The notes beneath the pieces were generated by a model. It did not search any database. It saw only the letters and a list, made by a program, of their open reading frames with translations, and was not told the origin of the DNA. The position numbers were made by a program, and so were the translations under genes. Positions 13,927 through 24,979 of a stretch of 64,000 bases of DNA are shown here, piece by piece; the first letter of the stretch is position 1; every line of letters begins with the position of its first letter. Source of the DNA: Celoporthe dispersa (Eukaryota; Ascomycota; Sordariomycetes; Diaporthales; Cryphonectriaceae); the NCBI GenBank assembly GCA_016584495.1, contig WAID01000003.1, positions 3,658,001 to 3,722,000 on the forward strand, written 5' to 3'.

Positions 13927-14244
13927 ATTAAATCAGAATCTTGGGCGCTATCGTATGAAAAAACAAATATTAAAGCAATGAGCAAAGGCTTATGCAATCC
14001 AAGCGTGCTGAATCAATTATAAGAATGATAATAAACGAAGGCTACATATGCATAAAGTTAGGGGTGAAAAGCCTGCCTTAGATCTGTCCAGAGGGCTCAA
14101 ATTGAGAAAAGAAGGGAAGATTGCTTGTTATTTCTATCTAAGCATAGAAAAAAAATGAACGGGGGCTGTACTCTTATATCTGAATGACTTTAGGACCCAT
14201 CTACATTTCATGTCCTGAGGTCCACTCCACTGGCCACCACAATA
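13927..14244 (+). repeat. RIP-mutated 318-bp direct repeat, copy B
   Basis: Same orientation and nearly the same length as copy A at 1017-1335. Its 3' third is GC-richer (for example CCACTCCACTGGCCACCAC where copy A has lost most C), so it preserves more of the ancestral sequence. It is followed at once by a (TA)n run (14245-14267). The two copies could be LTR or UTR fragments of related retrotransposons; no pol remains are visible next to this copy. Confidence 0.8.
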
Positions 14245-14267
14245 ATATATATATATATATATATATA
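14245..14267. repeat. (TA)n microsatellite
   Basis: An uninterrupted run of TA dinucleotides directly after repeat copy B. Confidence 0.8.
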
Positions 14268-14868
14268 ATTATAATATACGTATATAAATAAATAAATATA
14301 TAAAATAATTATAGAGTAAGCTTAATAAGCTTTACGAGCATAGCAAATATTAGTCTATTAGGAAATATATAAATATTTCTCAATATATAAATATATATAA
14401 ATACTTCAATAACTAATTCATTTGCTCCCGCAAAAGAATTACAAAAGAGTATAAGCATATATAACTATATTTATACTATAACTATAAATATTACGTAATC
14501 ATATTACGTCAGCAATAACTTATAGCTGATAATATATAAAATAATATATATATGTTTCCATATATGCTCAAATAGGAAAGAGAAACAATAAACATTCGAA
14601 GAAATTCGAATATATAAATATATATATATTTCTCTTATTATTCAATAACTAAACGAGCTATAGAGCCAAGGAAACCATATTACTAATCACTATACATTAT
14701 ATAGTGATATAATATATGATTATGTAAGGGGTTGCTTACTAAGCATATTATATAAGCAGAAGGTGCTAGAAGTTTCGAGAAATACTAAAGTAGCGAAAGC
14801 CAAACCTTATCGTATTATATATTTTTCCTCGAAGCCCTCTGCGTAATAACTAATATATACGAATGCAA

Positions 14869-14927
14869 CGTTGATTTATAATAGCTGATAAATGCTTACA
14901 AATCAACGGCTGTTGATTATAAATCAA
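14869..14927. repeat. LTR-like inverted repeats
   Basis: CGTTGATTT (14869-14877) pairs with AAATCAACG (14900-14908), and a second palindrome, TTGATT-ATA-AATCAA, follows directly to 14927. TGTTGATT...AATCAACA-type palindromes are common at copia LTR ends, so this may be part of a decayed LTR. I could not find its partner. Confidence 0.35.
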
Positions 14928-16108
14928 TAGCAATAGAATATTCGAGAAACTAGAATAGTTCAATTATAAATAAATGCTTTCCTTTCTTCTCTCGAGGAAA
15001 GAAAAAAAAGCAAGTAGAATAACAACAACAATACAATATAAATCAACCCCTCTTACTATTCCTCTTTTGAACAAGCGCCTATACTATTACATAAGCTGAT
15101 TACATAATCCCCTCGATCCTAAATGCATAGTAACCTCCGTCTTTGAAGCATAATATTTAAGCTATTCGGAATAGATTTTCAGAAGCTGAAAATCTAATAC
15201 TCTAATGCAAATCTATAAATGGAATAGAATTATATAATCTAAGATTAGAATTTGGATTAATAGAATTATTATTAGTCTCTTCGATATTATCTTAGACCGA
15301 AATAATTAGCTTCGACTTTATTAATTCAAAACTAAAAAGCGAGATATATAAAGATATACTTATTATCAATAAATAAACTCAGTATATAGCTTTTCAATTA
15401 TTAATTTAAGTATTATTTCTAATATAAGTAATAGCTTTATTGCTAGTAATATATTGCAGAGATATTCAGATATTTCCGATATTTATTTTAGATTACACTT
15501 CGATATCGCTTTTATTAGCATAAATCCTTTGTATACTTATTGAACGCTCGAGGCTATAGCAGTGCTCATTACAGGTAAGCTCTATTCTTAGGTAGATATA
15601 AGCTTTATTGACAAGATGTAGCTTAAAAAGCTATAATTTATAGATAGCGAGCAGGATAGAGTTTTATTCAATAGATTGATTATATAAGCATTTATATAAT
15701 TATCCTTAATTCTTCGAATTAGAATATTAGCGGTTCCAGGAAAGCTGTCCGTAACAAAATTAATTAGATAACAAATAATAATAATTTTATTAAATTAATA
15801 AAACTAAATAGAAACAAAATTTAATTATAAATATATTCAATATTTCTTATTCGAATAGCTAAATAGAATAATTATTAACGAATATAATAATTTTTCAATT
15901 ATTAATAACTTTTTTATTATTAATTTTTAACTTTTTTAACTTTTCAGTTTTTCATTTTCTACTATCTTTTCAATATCTGAGAACAAAGCTTGCTTGTCTA
16001 TAGCTAGAATAGAAAACCCGACCTGCCTGCTCGTCGTCCACCTGTCCCCCGCCTGCTATCGTGACAGAGAGAGCGCTCATAAGGAATGTTTTATACATTC
16101 AAAAAGGC

Positions 16109-16121
16109 CAGGGTTAGGGTT
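16109..16121 (+). promoter_or_regulatory. TTAGGG (telo-box / Tbf1-like) motif upstream of DOM34
   Basis: AGGGTTAGGGTT lies about 250 bp upstream of the DOM34 start, in the first GC-normal DNA after the RIP block. In ascomycetes TTAGGG-type sites bind Tbf1-like factors at ribosomal and translation-related promoters. The motif is seen; its use here is inference. Confidence 0.35.
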
Positions 16122-16367
16122 GATTTCCCAACAGTAGTTTCACTTCAAACAGCTCTCTTGAACCCCCTATGACATCAGCAGGCCACTAACCCGCTCTTGC
16201 CCCTCTGTTTCCCCTCTACTCTTAGTATACTTTTCACCCTAGCCTGCCCATCTATGTCTTGTGCAGATGACTTCTCTGCACGACTACAACAAACCTTCCC
16301 CTCAAAAAGACAACACTGTCAGAGATTGAGTTGATTTTTGAACCTGGTAAATGAATTTCGACTCAAT

Positions 16368-17573
16368 ATGCAGTTGGTGAACGCCAAAAAGATCCCTCGG
16401 ATGGAGGACCTCGGCGAAGGTTCAGTACAGCTGGTCGCCACCGAGCCCGAAGACATGTGGCACGCCAACAACCTGATCGCCGTCGACGATGTGGTTCGCG
16501 CCCACGCCATACGAAAGGTAGCCAAGGAGTCCGCGACCGGCACGTCATCTACCGAGCGTGTTCATACTGACTTAACTATTACCGTTACCTCCACGTTCTT
16601 TGATCCCTCTGCTTCGGCCCTCCACGTCAGTGGCAAGGTCGTTGCTGCGAACGCCTTCGTCAGCGCCGGCCAGTACCACACCCTCGATCTCGAACTGAAC
16701 CGACCCTTCACCTTGTGGAAGAAGCACGGCTGGGACTCGGTCGCACTCCAAACCCTGCGGGATGCCTTAAACCAGGATAGGGATGGGGCTATTGCTGCAG
16801 TTGTTATGGACGAGCACGTAGCCAACATCTGCCTGATCACAGACTTTCAGACCCTACTGAGGCAGAGGGTGAGTGGCTCTGGCAGCGGTAAGGGGAATTC
16901 TGGCTCGTCTAGAGAGGAAAAGGCCGTGAGGCGATACTTCGATAAAACACTCTCGACCCTGCTCCGCGCCATCGATTTTTCCCAACCACGCCCACTCCTC
17001 CTCGCCAGCCCCGCCTACGTCGCGACGAATTTCAAACACTACATCGCTGAGGAAGGCGCAAGACTGGCCGACAAGAAGCTGATGGGTCTGGCCAAGAACG
17101 TCACAATCGCCCAATGCTCCAACGGGTCTGTGCACTCGCTGAACGAGGTGCTCAAGAAGCGTGAGGTCTTGGCCCTCATGAAGCAGAGAAAATCCACATC
17201 CGAGACGAAACACCTAGACGAGTTGGCGGAAAGAATAAGGAAGGATGACGGCCGGGCATGGTACGGTGTGAAGCCTGTAGCAAAGGCGGTGGCCGAGGGG
17301 GCGGTGGGCCGAGGCGGCGGCGTGTTGCTCGTCAACAACGATCTGTTCAGGAGTCAGGATATCGCCACGAGGAAGCAGTACGTGGCCTTGGTTGACAAAG
17401 TCAGGGAGGACGGGGGCGAGGCGAGAGTGCTCAGCAGCGACCACCAGAGCGGGAAGAGGCTGGAGGGCATGGGCGGTATTGCTGTGATCTTGACATATCC
17501 ATTATTCGACCTGGACGACACGGATGACGAGGAGGGCGGGCCGATGGAAGACACGGAAACCATGATTATATGA
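16368..17573 (+). CDS. DOM34: Dom34/pelota, ribosome-rescue factor
   Basis: Encodes 401 aa without introns. Dom34, with Hbs1, binds the empty A site of stalled ribosomes and splits them in no-go and nonstop decay. The N-terminal Sm-like domain (about 1-130) contains the conserved EPEDMW-N-LI stretch followed by VVRAHAIRKV and RVHT. The central domain (about 131-270) begins AVVMDEH and lacks the GGQ motif of eRF1, as expected of pelota. The C-terminal eRF1_3-like domain ends in GGIAVILTYPLFD and then an acidic tail (DDTDDEEGG). I chose the ATG at 16368 because MQLV... aligns with the family's MRL... start; an in-frame ATG 30 bp upstream would add ten residues. A GSGSGKGNSGSS insert in the central domain is probably a loop. 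The gene abuts the RIP block. Confidence 0.93.
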   Translation: MQLVNAKKIPRMEDLGEGSVQLVATEPEDMWHANNLIAVDDVVRAHAIRKVAKESATGTSSTERVHTDLTITVTSTFFDPSASALHVSGKVVAANAFVSAGQYHTLDLELNRPFTLWKKHGWDSVALQTLRDALNQDRDGAIAAVVMDEHVANICLITDFQTLLRQRVSGSGSGKGNSGSSREEKAVRRYFDKTLSTLLRAIDFSQPRPLLLASPAYVATNFKHYIAEEGARLADKKLMGLAKNVTIAQCSNGSVHSLNEVLKKREVLALMKQRKSTSETKHLDELAERIRKDDGRAWYGVKPVAKAVAEGAVGRGGGVLLVNNDLFRSQDIATRKQYVALVDKVREDGGEARVLSSDHQSGKRLEGMGGIAVILTYPLFDLDDTDDEEGGPMEDTETMII

Positions 17574-18766
17574 AGTTACTACGATGAACAGTGCTGACCC
17601 GAGGGCAATACGTTGTACCATGACCCCCCTCCCCAGACGGCCGAACATGGGAGACCTAAAGGGCTGTTGCTCCGGTCCAAACCTCAGCGCAGGGACATCC
17701 CGCTCGCCCAGCCCTCTGCCTGGCACTGCGGTCGGACACGAACTGCTCTAGTGGCTCGCCCAGCCGAACAATAGGAGACTCAGGTTCTGGCGACCGGACC
17801 AGGAGAGAACGCGACCTCCTATGCAGAGAATGGCTGGCTGATGGATTGAGACGCTGACCTGGCAGTCAGGGAGGAAGACAAGGGAGGCAGCGGGTATGCA
17901 TGCATTGTCTGCAGGAGGAACGATGGATGTAGGATCATACACACAAGCCGCAGACACCATATGATGATGCTGTGGTACCAGAATACTGCTATACTGCCAT
18001 AGGCAGTACCACTGCACCCCACGGTATGCTTGTACGCGCATGGTGGGTGTAGCATCGGAGGGACGGGGACCAAGGTTCCTTCCAACCTGCGCGCCACCTT
18101 TGCGAGAAACCAATCTGGTTAATGCATGTACGACATACATCACTAAGCAAAAAGTTGTACTACGGCTGTGCACTGTATGTACCCCTCCCGCAGCGTAACG
18201 CCGTGCCGGTACATCTGTAGGGCAGAGACTGGACCGGGTTGGACGGGCCAGGAGATCCTCCCCAGTCTGTCCTTCCTGCCTTGTCACAAGCCGCACGCAT
18301 CTGACAGCCTGACCCGCGTCATCATTCTGACATCAATCCACCCCAATGCGGGACAGGAGCTCACTCACGCACTCACGCAAAGCTGACATCTACACACCAT
18401 CTCTACCCACTGCCAAGCCAGGCAAGCCTCACGACCCCTTTGACATCCGACACTCCTACGCTTGGGGATGTTTATTTTTGGGCAAAATGACGGGAGCTCT
18501 TGAGCCAGCAGCAGCAGTGCAAGGCTAATTAATTACCAGCGCAACCTCACGAACCCACTCTTGTACCCCTTTCCCTCTTATCCTTCCCTGCTGAGATTAA
18601 ACCATCTCTGGAGCAGCTCTTTTGAGAATGTAAATAGGGCCCCGCAGGATCAACCACAGCCCGGGGCTCCCTTCCCCTTTGCTCTAGCGACCCCTCTGCT
18701 CTGATTATCTTGGTCCAACCCCGTCTGCCTCGTGGCCGTTGCGGGTCCTCAATTGCTCGCCGCGCG

Positions 18767-18798
<32 letters not shown>

Positions 18799-18929
18799 AC
18801 CTCGGCGCTCGCAGCTTGTCCTCCTCGGTATCAAGATCGCCAATACACTTGCCATCCGCAGGAGTAGTGTCGGCTCGACCCCCCTCCCCTGCGGCGCGCC
18901 GAAGCTGGCGCGAGAAACCACCATGGAAG
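17574..18929. other. Intergenic, promoter and 5' UTR of the WD40 gene
   Basis: No gene supported. The reverse-strand open frame at 17748-18296 shows no domain, start context or splice pattern of a real gene. A CT-rich tract (about 18767-18798) precedes the WD40 gene start and is typical of fungal core promoters and 5' leaders. Confidence 0.6.
18767..18798 (+). promoter_or_regulatory. (CT)n pyrimidine tract in 5' leader
   Basis: A run of CT repeats about 130-160 bp upstream of the WD40 gene start. Pyrimidine-rich tracts just before transcription start sites are common in filamentous fungi. It is also a length-variable microsatellite. Confidence 0.5.
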
Positions 18930-21900
18930 ATGGCACCCGGCTCGATGTCCGTACGACCCTCACAACCGCAGCCGATGCTCAGACAGAAACCACCTGCCGG
19001 TGACAGCCCGCTGGAGCCATCTACGGATGCGGACGGTGAGCTTGTCTGTCCCTTGCCTTGAAGCAACTTTTTCTCCCTCTCCCACGCGCTTGTGCTCTCT
19101 TCACGGTTCCTGGAAGGTCCGGGATGCTGACGGCGCCCCACGAGAATAGGCAGACAGAAATCCTCAGCCTCCCCGCCGATCCCGAATCCCACCTCCGCGA
19201 CCATGACCACGGTCGCACCACCTACCACGACTTCCACGAACAATCCAGCCATCGCCTCGGGAAAGGGTCCACTGAGAGCCAGCCTGAAAGACCCGGCTAA
19301 GGCGAGCTCGGATCGTGACTCTGCTAAGGGCCTGGGCATTAACACGGGGTCAGCTAATTCCGCGGCTGTCCAGAGCCCGCCAGGAACCTCACCAATCAAC
19401 CAAGGCGTCGATCCGCTGTCCCAAGTATGTCAACCCTCAGGTCCACAAGACTTGTGTATTCCCTCCAAGGCGGTTTTCGGAGCAGGATCTACTCAGCCCC
19501 GTAGAGCAAGATCCACATAGGCGCAGCAGCGTCCGCTGACAGCGTGCCTCGTCTTCTAGCACATCTTCAAGCGCACAAATACAGACTCTTCCCTCGTCAA
19601 GCAGCCACGGACGCGAAATGCTGCTGCGCCGATACCCGACAGTCCCAGATCCGGCCTGGAGCCCATACCGCGTCAAAGCTCCGACATCAATAGCAGGCAA
19701 CCGGCGAGCTTCACTGATGCTGCCAGGGACAAGAAGTACGTTGCAGAACCTTTACTTGCCCTTCAGAACACCTACGCGTGGCTCTTGAGCAGACTGCAGA
19801 CAGATCAAGAAGTGCTGTGTGCGCTTGTTGGGGGACAGAACTCGCGGCTGGGATAGGAGGAGGTGGCGGTTCCACAGACGAGACCGTCTCCCATCGTATG
19901 AGAGTAAAGAGGATATGACTGACTGATTCTTCTCCATTTGACCTCTTGATAGGAAGGGCGGTTCATTTCTCAGCCGATTTGGTATCCGAAAGACCAGGGC
20001 GGATGTCGACTCCGCCAACGATAGCGATTCTGAGCTGGGTAGCGAGCAACGAATGAACGGCGCCGACGCTCGTGTCTTCTCTTCCAACATCGTCGATGCT
20101 GGGGGCTTCGTCCCCATCCACAAGGAGCCGCCGAGATATATCCGTGTCCGGGCGCAGAACAAGCAGAACAACCAACGAGAATTCAACCGCATGTTCCTGG
20201 CCCAGGAGCTTGTGGGCACCCATCCCAAGCTTGCTGAGTCGGAGTCGGAGCAGACGGACGACAAAGCTCCCATCGTGACGGTGTCCGTGGCGGGCGCGGG
20301 CGGCAGGAGGAGGGAGAGGACAGGCGGGGCGATATGGGCTACTGAGTTTTCCAAGGATGGGAAGTATCTCGCTGCCGCTGGGAAGGACGGGGTTGTAAGG
20401 GTGTGGGCCGTCATATCCACGCCTGAAGAACGGCGTGCGCAGGAGGAGGAGGAGGCTTCGATAGCCCCTGTTGGAGAGAGGCTCTCTGCGCCCGTGTTCG
20501 TCGAGCGTCCAGTCCGTGAGTTCCCTGGTCACACCAGCGAGATTATCGACCTGAGCTGGAGCAAGAACAACTTCCTCCTGTCGACCAGCATGGACAAGAC
20601 GGTAAGGCTTTGGCATATTACCCGGGACGATTGTTTATGCCAATTCAAGCACAAGGACGTCGTGACGAAGGTCGCATTCCACCCTACCGACGATCGTTTC
20701 TTCTTGGCCGGGAGCCTGGACATGACGCTGAGGTTGTGGAGTATCCCGGACAAGCAAGTCGCCTGGAATGTGCACCTACCGGATCTGATCACCGCTGTGG
20801 CTTTCACCCCGGACGGCAAGATGGCAATCGCAGGGCTTTTGAACGGCATGTGCATGCTGTACGAGACCGAAGGCCTCAAGTTTCACAGCCAGATCCACGC
20901 CAAAAGCTCCAGGGGGAAGAACTCTAAAGGAAGCAAAATTACTGGCATCTCTGCAGTGACAATGTCCTTGACCTCTGGTGGCAAGGGTACGGAACCCGGC
21001 GAGGTGAAGATCATGGTTTCAACGAACGACTCGCGGATCCGCGTTTACAATTTAAGGGATAGCAGCCTCGACACGAAGTTTAAGGGCCACGAAAATTCGT
21101 GCACGCAGATTAGCGCCAGCTTCAGTGACGATGCCCAGTATGTCATCAGTGGGAGCGAGAATAGGAAGGCGTTCATATGGAAGACGTGCCCGTCGAATAG
21201 CGGAGACTCGGGCAAAGACAAGCACCCGTGTGAGAGCTTTGACGCGCACGGCGATATCGTTACGACAGCCCTGTTTGCCCCGAAGAAGACGAGGCAGCTC
21301 CTGTCTGCGTCTGGCGATCCGATTTACGATCTTTGCAACCCACCACCAGTCGTTCTCATGTCTGCGGATGAGGCGGCCGCGTCAGCGTCGCAGGCGGCTC
21401 CCTCGGAGTCCGGCAGTCAGGACCAGACACCCTCAGCACCAGGTCTGGTCAAGAAGAAGGTGGAACCGTCGCCGGCTTACATCTCACGCACAGCACACCC
21501 AGGAGGCAACATAATCGTCACGACGGATGACCAGGGTATTATCAAGGTTTTCAGGCAGGACTGCGCACACAAGCGCCGCCATGAGGGCTGGGAGACCGGA
21601 AGCACCCTCTCACAGAAACCTCGCGGCATCATTGGCATAGGGCGGACTTCCAGCATCGGCAGCACCCCACGTTCGAGGCGGGCTAGTCTGAGCACTGCGG
21701 CCCCAGGCAAGGTATCTTCCGACATGATTCTCAGCTGGAGGCAGAACGTCGAAGGTGGAAGGCCAAAATCCATCGCTGGGAGTATGACCGCGCCAGCCCG
21801 AAGCGAGAGGAGTATCTCGCCCGCCAAAAATATCCGTGGCTCATCTACCAACCTCGCGGCGGATGCGCGGAAGCTGCCATACTCGCTCGCGTCTCCTCGG

Positions 21901-22680
21901 CAGGCTCCCGCACGAGCAGCTGCGAGCGACGTGCCCGATAGTCCTACGAGCAGTGTAGCAAGCCGCAGCCGTCCGAAGTCGGTTGTAGAGGGCAGGAAGC
22001 TCCCGCCGCCGCCGTTAAAGCTGACACCTCTCAGCAAGGGGAAGGTCGAGGAGAAGCCACAGCTACCAACGAAAAAGGGTGAGGAGGACACGTCAAAGCA
22101 ATCACTTCTGATGTCACCCCCAGTGCCCTCGTTCTCCTTCAATCCTGCAGAGGAGGGTCCGGAGGACGCTATGATGCAACTCGACGCAGCTGGTGCTGGT
22201 TATGCCTTTTGGAACCTAAACCGTTGGAAAGGCCTCGCTGGGCTCAAGTCTTCGGACGGCAAAGCTGGCGGGTCGAAGAAGCACAATAGGACTGGCAGTG
22301 AGGCTGTGTCAGGTGGGAATAGGGACGAATTTGAGGGCCTCCGCCGGAAAAGTTTGGGATCATCGGTAATCTCTGGCCAGACGTCCTCGCCAACCTCGGA
22401 GTCAGCGGACGTCGATAACAACGGCACTAGCCGGCGGCCGAGTCACTTTCGTGGACAATCCCATCTCAGTACCGTGACGACCCAGGATGACGATCTCCTG
22501 CGGGCCAATTCCGTGACATCGAAGCTTAGCTCTGAGCTCACCAGCGAGAGCGATGTTGGCCTTGCAGATACTGGTGCCATGAGATGCCGCAAATGCCATG
22601 CCGCGAAACCCAAGACGAAGAAGATTCAGGGCCAGCAGAAACTCGTCTGCGGGCGGTGCGGGAGCGTGTATACTGATTGA
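18930..22680 (+). CDS. WD40 repeat protein, WDR44/Dgr2-like
   Basis: Four exons: 18930-19035, 19150-19424, 19560-19735 and 19953-22680, giving 1,094 aa. Phases agree at every junction. A second in-frame acceptor 18 bp into exon 2 (exon start 19168) is also possible. A basic, Ser/Pro-rich N-terminus leads to PPRYIRVRAQNK and FNRMFLAQEL, the pre-propeller signature of the WDR44 family (Rab11-binding in animals; yeast Dgr2/YMR102C). At least seven WD blades follow from about residue 305 (IWATEFSKDGKYLAAAGKDG; FPGHTSEIIDLSW; VAFHPTDDRFFLAGSLD) to about 725. A long low-complexity Ser-rich tail then ends in a CxxC-x18-CxxC zinc-ribbon-like motif. A role in membrane traffic is inferred from the family. 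An out-of-frame ATG at 18923 overlaps the start. Confidence 0.9.
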
Positions 22681-24979
22681 GGTGATGAAGGGCACCCCTC
22701 GTTGATTAAAAGGAACGAGGTTGGCCCCAAAGGGCTGGCTATTTCCCGGGCTGTTTGCTATTTGTGCATAGAAGGGATAAATAAGCATGGCGTTGGGTCG
22801 GGTGGGCTGAGGACTTCATCTTTTGGAAACCGCTGCACAGGATATACCAACAATGGATATTGCGCAAGTCGCATGTTATTTTTTGCGCCAAGAGCCACTC
22901 TGCCAGCCTGCGCATAAAGCTGTTCTCCGCATCCGTATTACCTAAGGCTCGACCATTTTTTAACACCGCAACCCCCAGTCCTCGGCTATTTTATCCTATT
23001 CAGTCCTTGCTTCACCCGAGCAAGCTGACGGACGAGCCTTCATATCTGGTTTGAGCTGCACAATTGCATATCAACGACGTTACCTCCGTCGGGTCTACAA
23101 GCTCGTTCCCGCTATTTCGAGCGGCGCTTAACTCATTGCCGCCTATCTAAGTACATACATACCCATCAACAGGCGTGTGTAAAGTATATTAGTGCACGCT
23201 GACAGCTAGCTCCTCCTCCTTGAATGCGCCAGATACACGAAGGAGTGTCAGCCTTCTAACATACAGTCGCCTGTAGCCAAGCAGCTCCCTGACTGGATCG
23301 AGAAGTTCTAAGGCTGTATATAATCGACCACAGAATTGTTTGGGGCTTGTTCTACATGACAGGTTATGATCAAAACGCTACCTGGACACATGTCTCATGT
23401 GAAGGTCCCCCTTGGTAGACTGTCTGTTGGCCAGAGTTGCCCACTGTCCGTTCTAGGTTCCTCGTACTTCCTCCAAGCTCGAAACAAAATCTATCAAGAT
23501 CAAGGTTGTATCCAGATAGTGTAACTTGCTCGAGCACCAGTAGGTGGGAAAACGTATTTGGACAAGCGCCAGGTGCCAGCTCCGTCACCTCGGCATCAAC
23601 GAGCGAACAACGCTCTGGTCTGACAACAACCAGCATATATAGGTCGAGGCGGGCGGGCACCTTCGACTTGATGCCCCGATACCTTGAGCTCGGTCAGCTA
23701 CCCAGTGCCTGGCAGGTGACGTCGATCACTTGTGACACTGATCATGGAGGATCAATGAATTCCCGACGATCCTCAGAAGCAAAACCCTGCAAATTAGACG
23801 ACTATTCTACCCTCATTAATACTACAGTTATGGGTCCAACAACAGTTTACATCTCGTTTTCACTTGCGAGCAGGAGCTATAGTACAATGAGCAAGATGAT
23901 TGCTATTTGAGTGCTAAACGGGAAGAATAATACAGAGCCTCACACAAACACCAAAAATCAAAAAGTAGTCGTCACCTACGTCGCTTGCTCTAACGCCATA
24001 CTCATCTCGACCAAAAAAAGCACTATGCCATGCCAGCTGATTCCCGTTGTCACATATTTCCACTTTCCTACGCAGTGGCACCTCTCCATCGGATGATCTG
24101 CCTTTCAGTGGATGCTCGGCACTGCTTTACTTCGCCCTGCCCAGTGGCATTCAGAAGGGGATTGGTGGACACCTTGTCTTGAGACCGTCCAAACGAAAGC
24201 GCGATACGTCGAGGTCCATCCACTGGATCCGATGTCCAAGACCCGAGGGCAAATCAGACTTGCCTTGGTGTGGAGTATGAGACAATGCCTAGAATTTTCA
24301 TTACCAAATGTCTCGCTCGCCCTTGCACTGACAGCCGAGCCTTGATCATCCCAGCTGTCTGGCATCTATTTCATGCTTGCCATCTTGGGCCAGGCTCATC
24401 TTGCTCATCGCCGCCGCCAGGCTACAATGTCAACTCGTCGGACGTCTACCTACTGTATAGATGAGCAGCATACAGAGATTCTAAATTCCAGACCAGAGTC
24501 AAGGTTTGAGTACAAGATCACAAATCCCTGGGGCCAAGCTTAACGGTCTGTGGATCTATCCCTAATAACCACTCTATCTGTGATGTCACTTTTAATGGGG
24601 CCAAATCGTTTTTTTTCTTCTTTTCCTTTAAAAAAAAAAGGTTTGAGGCCAAGTCGTCTCTGCCGAATCTGACTCGGTGCCAATTGCGGGCTGCCTAGAT
24701 GCAGAATCTGTATCCAGATGACCAATTTCTTGGGTCCTTCATTTACGTACTTACGACAGCACTGGGGAAGTCCCCTAGGAAGGGAAAAAGAAACGAGAGG
24801 GGGAAAAAATGACGCTCTGTTTGAAATTTTTGGTCTTTCGAACCCCTTTAAATTCCGAGTCTTCCGGAAAACATGCCACAGGAAGGACTCCACGATTCTT
24901 GTGACTCCTTCCGAATTCGATACCATTGCCCTCTCATAATCCCTCCCTCAAGTCGCGCCTCAGCGACGCCGTTTGCAAC
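22681..24979. other. Intergenic, no gene supported
   Basis: About 2.3 kb. Open frames at 23370-23660 and 23437-23910 overlap on opposite strands, are low-complexity and show no domain. A T-rich/A-rich tract lies at 24610-24640. The 3' part presumably holds the promoter of the permease gene. Confidence 0.55.

Larger units (their letters stand above)
1..16000. other. AT-rich, RIP-like gene-free block
   Basis: The whole stretch is dominated by A and T, dense in TA, and full of stop codons in all six frames, so no reading frame longer than a small relic survives. Where two copies of a repeat can be compared inside it, they differ mostly by C-to-T and G-to-A changes, several in CpA/TpG context. 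This is the hallmark of repeat-induced point mutation in ascomycetes. Composition changes abruptly near 16,000, about 350 bp before the first gene. Apart from the elements listed separately (copia relic, 318-bp repeats, TRIM, minisatellite, LTR-like palindrome), I see no gene. The A+T level is judged by eye. Confidence 0.85.

Noticed and set aside
17748..18296. 182-codon minus-strand open frame between DOM34 and the WD40 gene
   Set aside because: No motif, no splice pattern, overlapping open frames on the other strand; unlikely coding.
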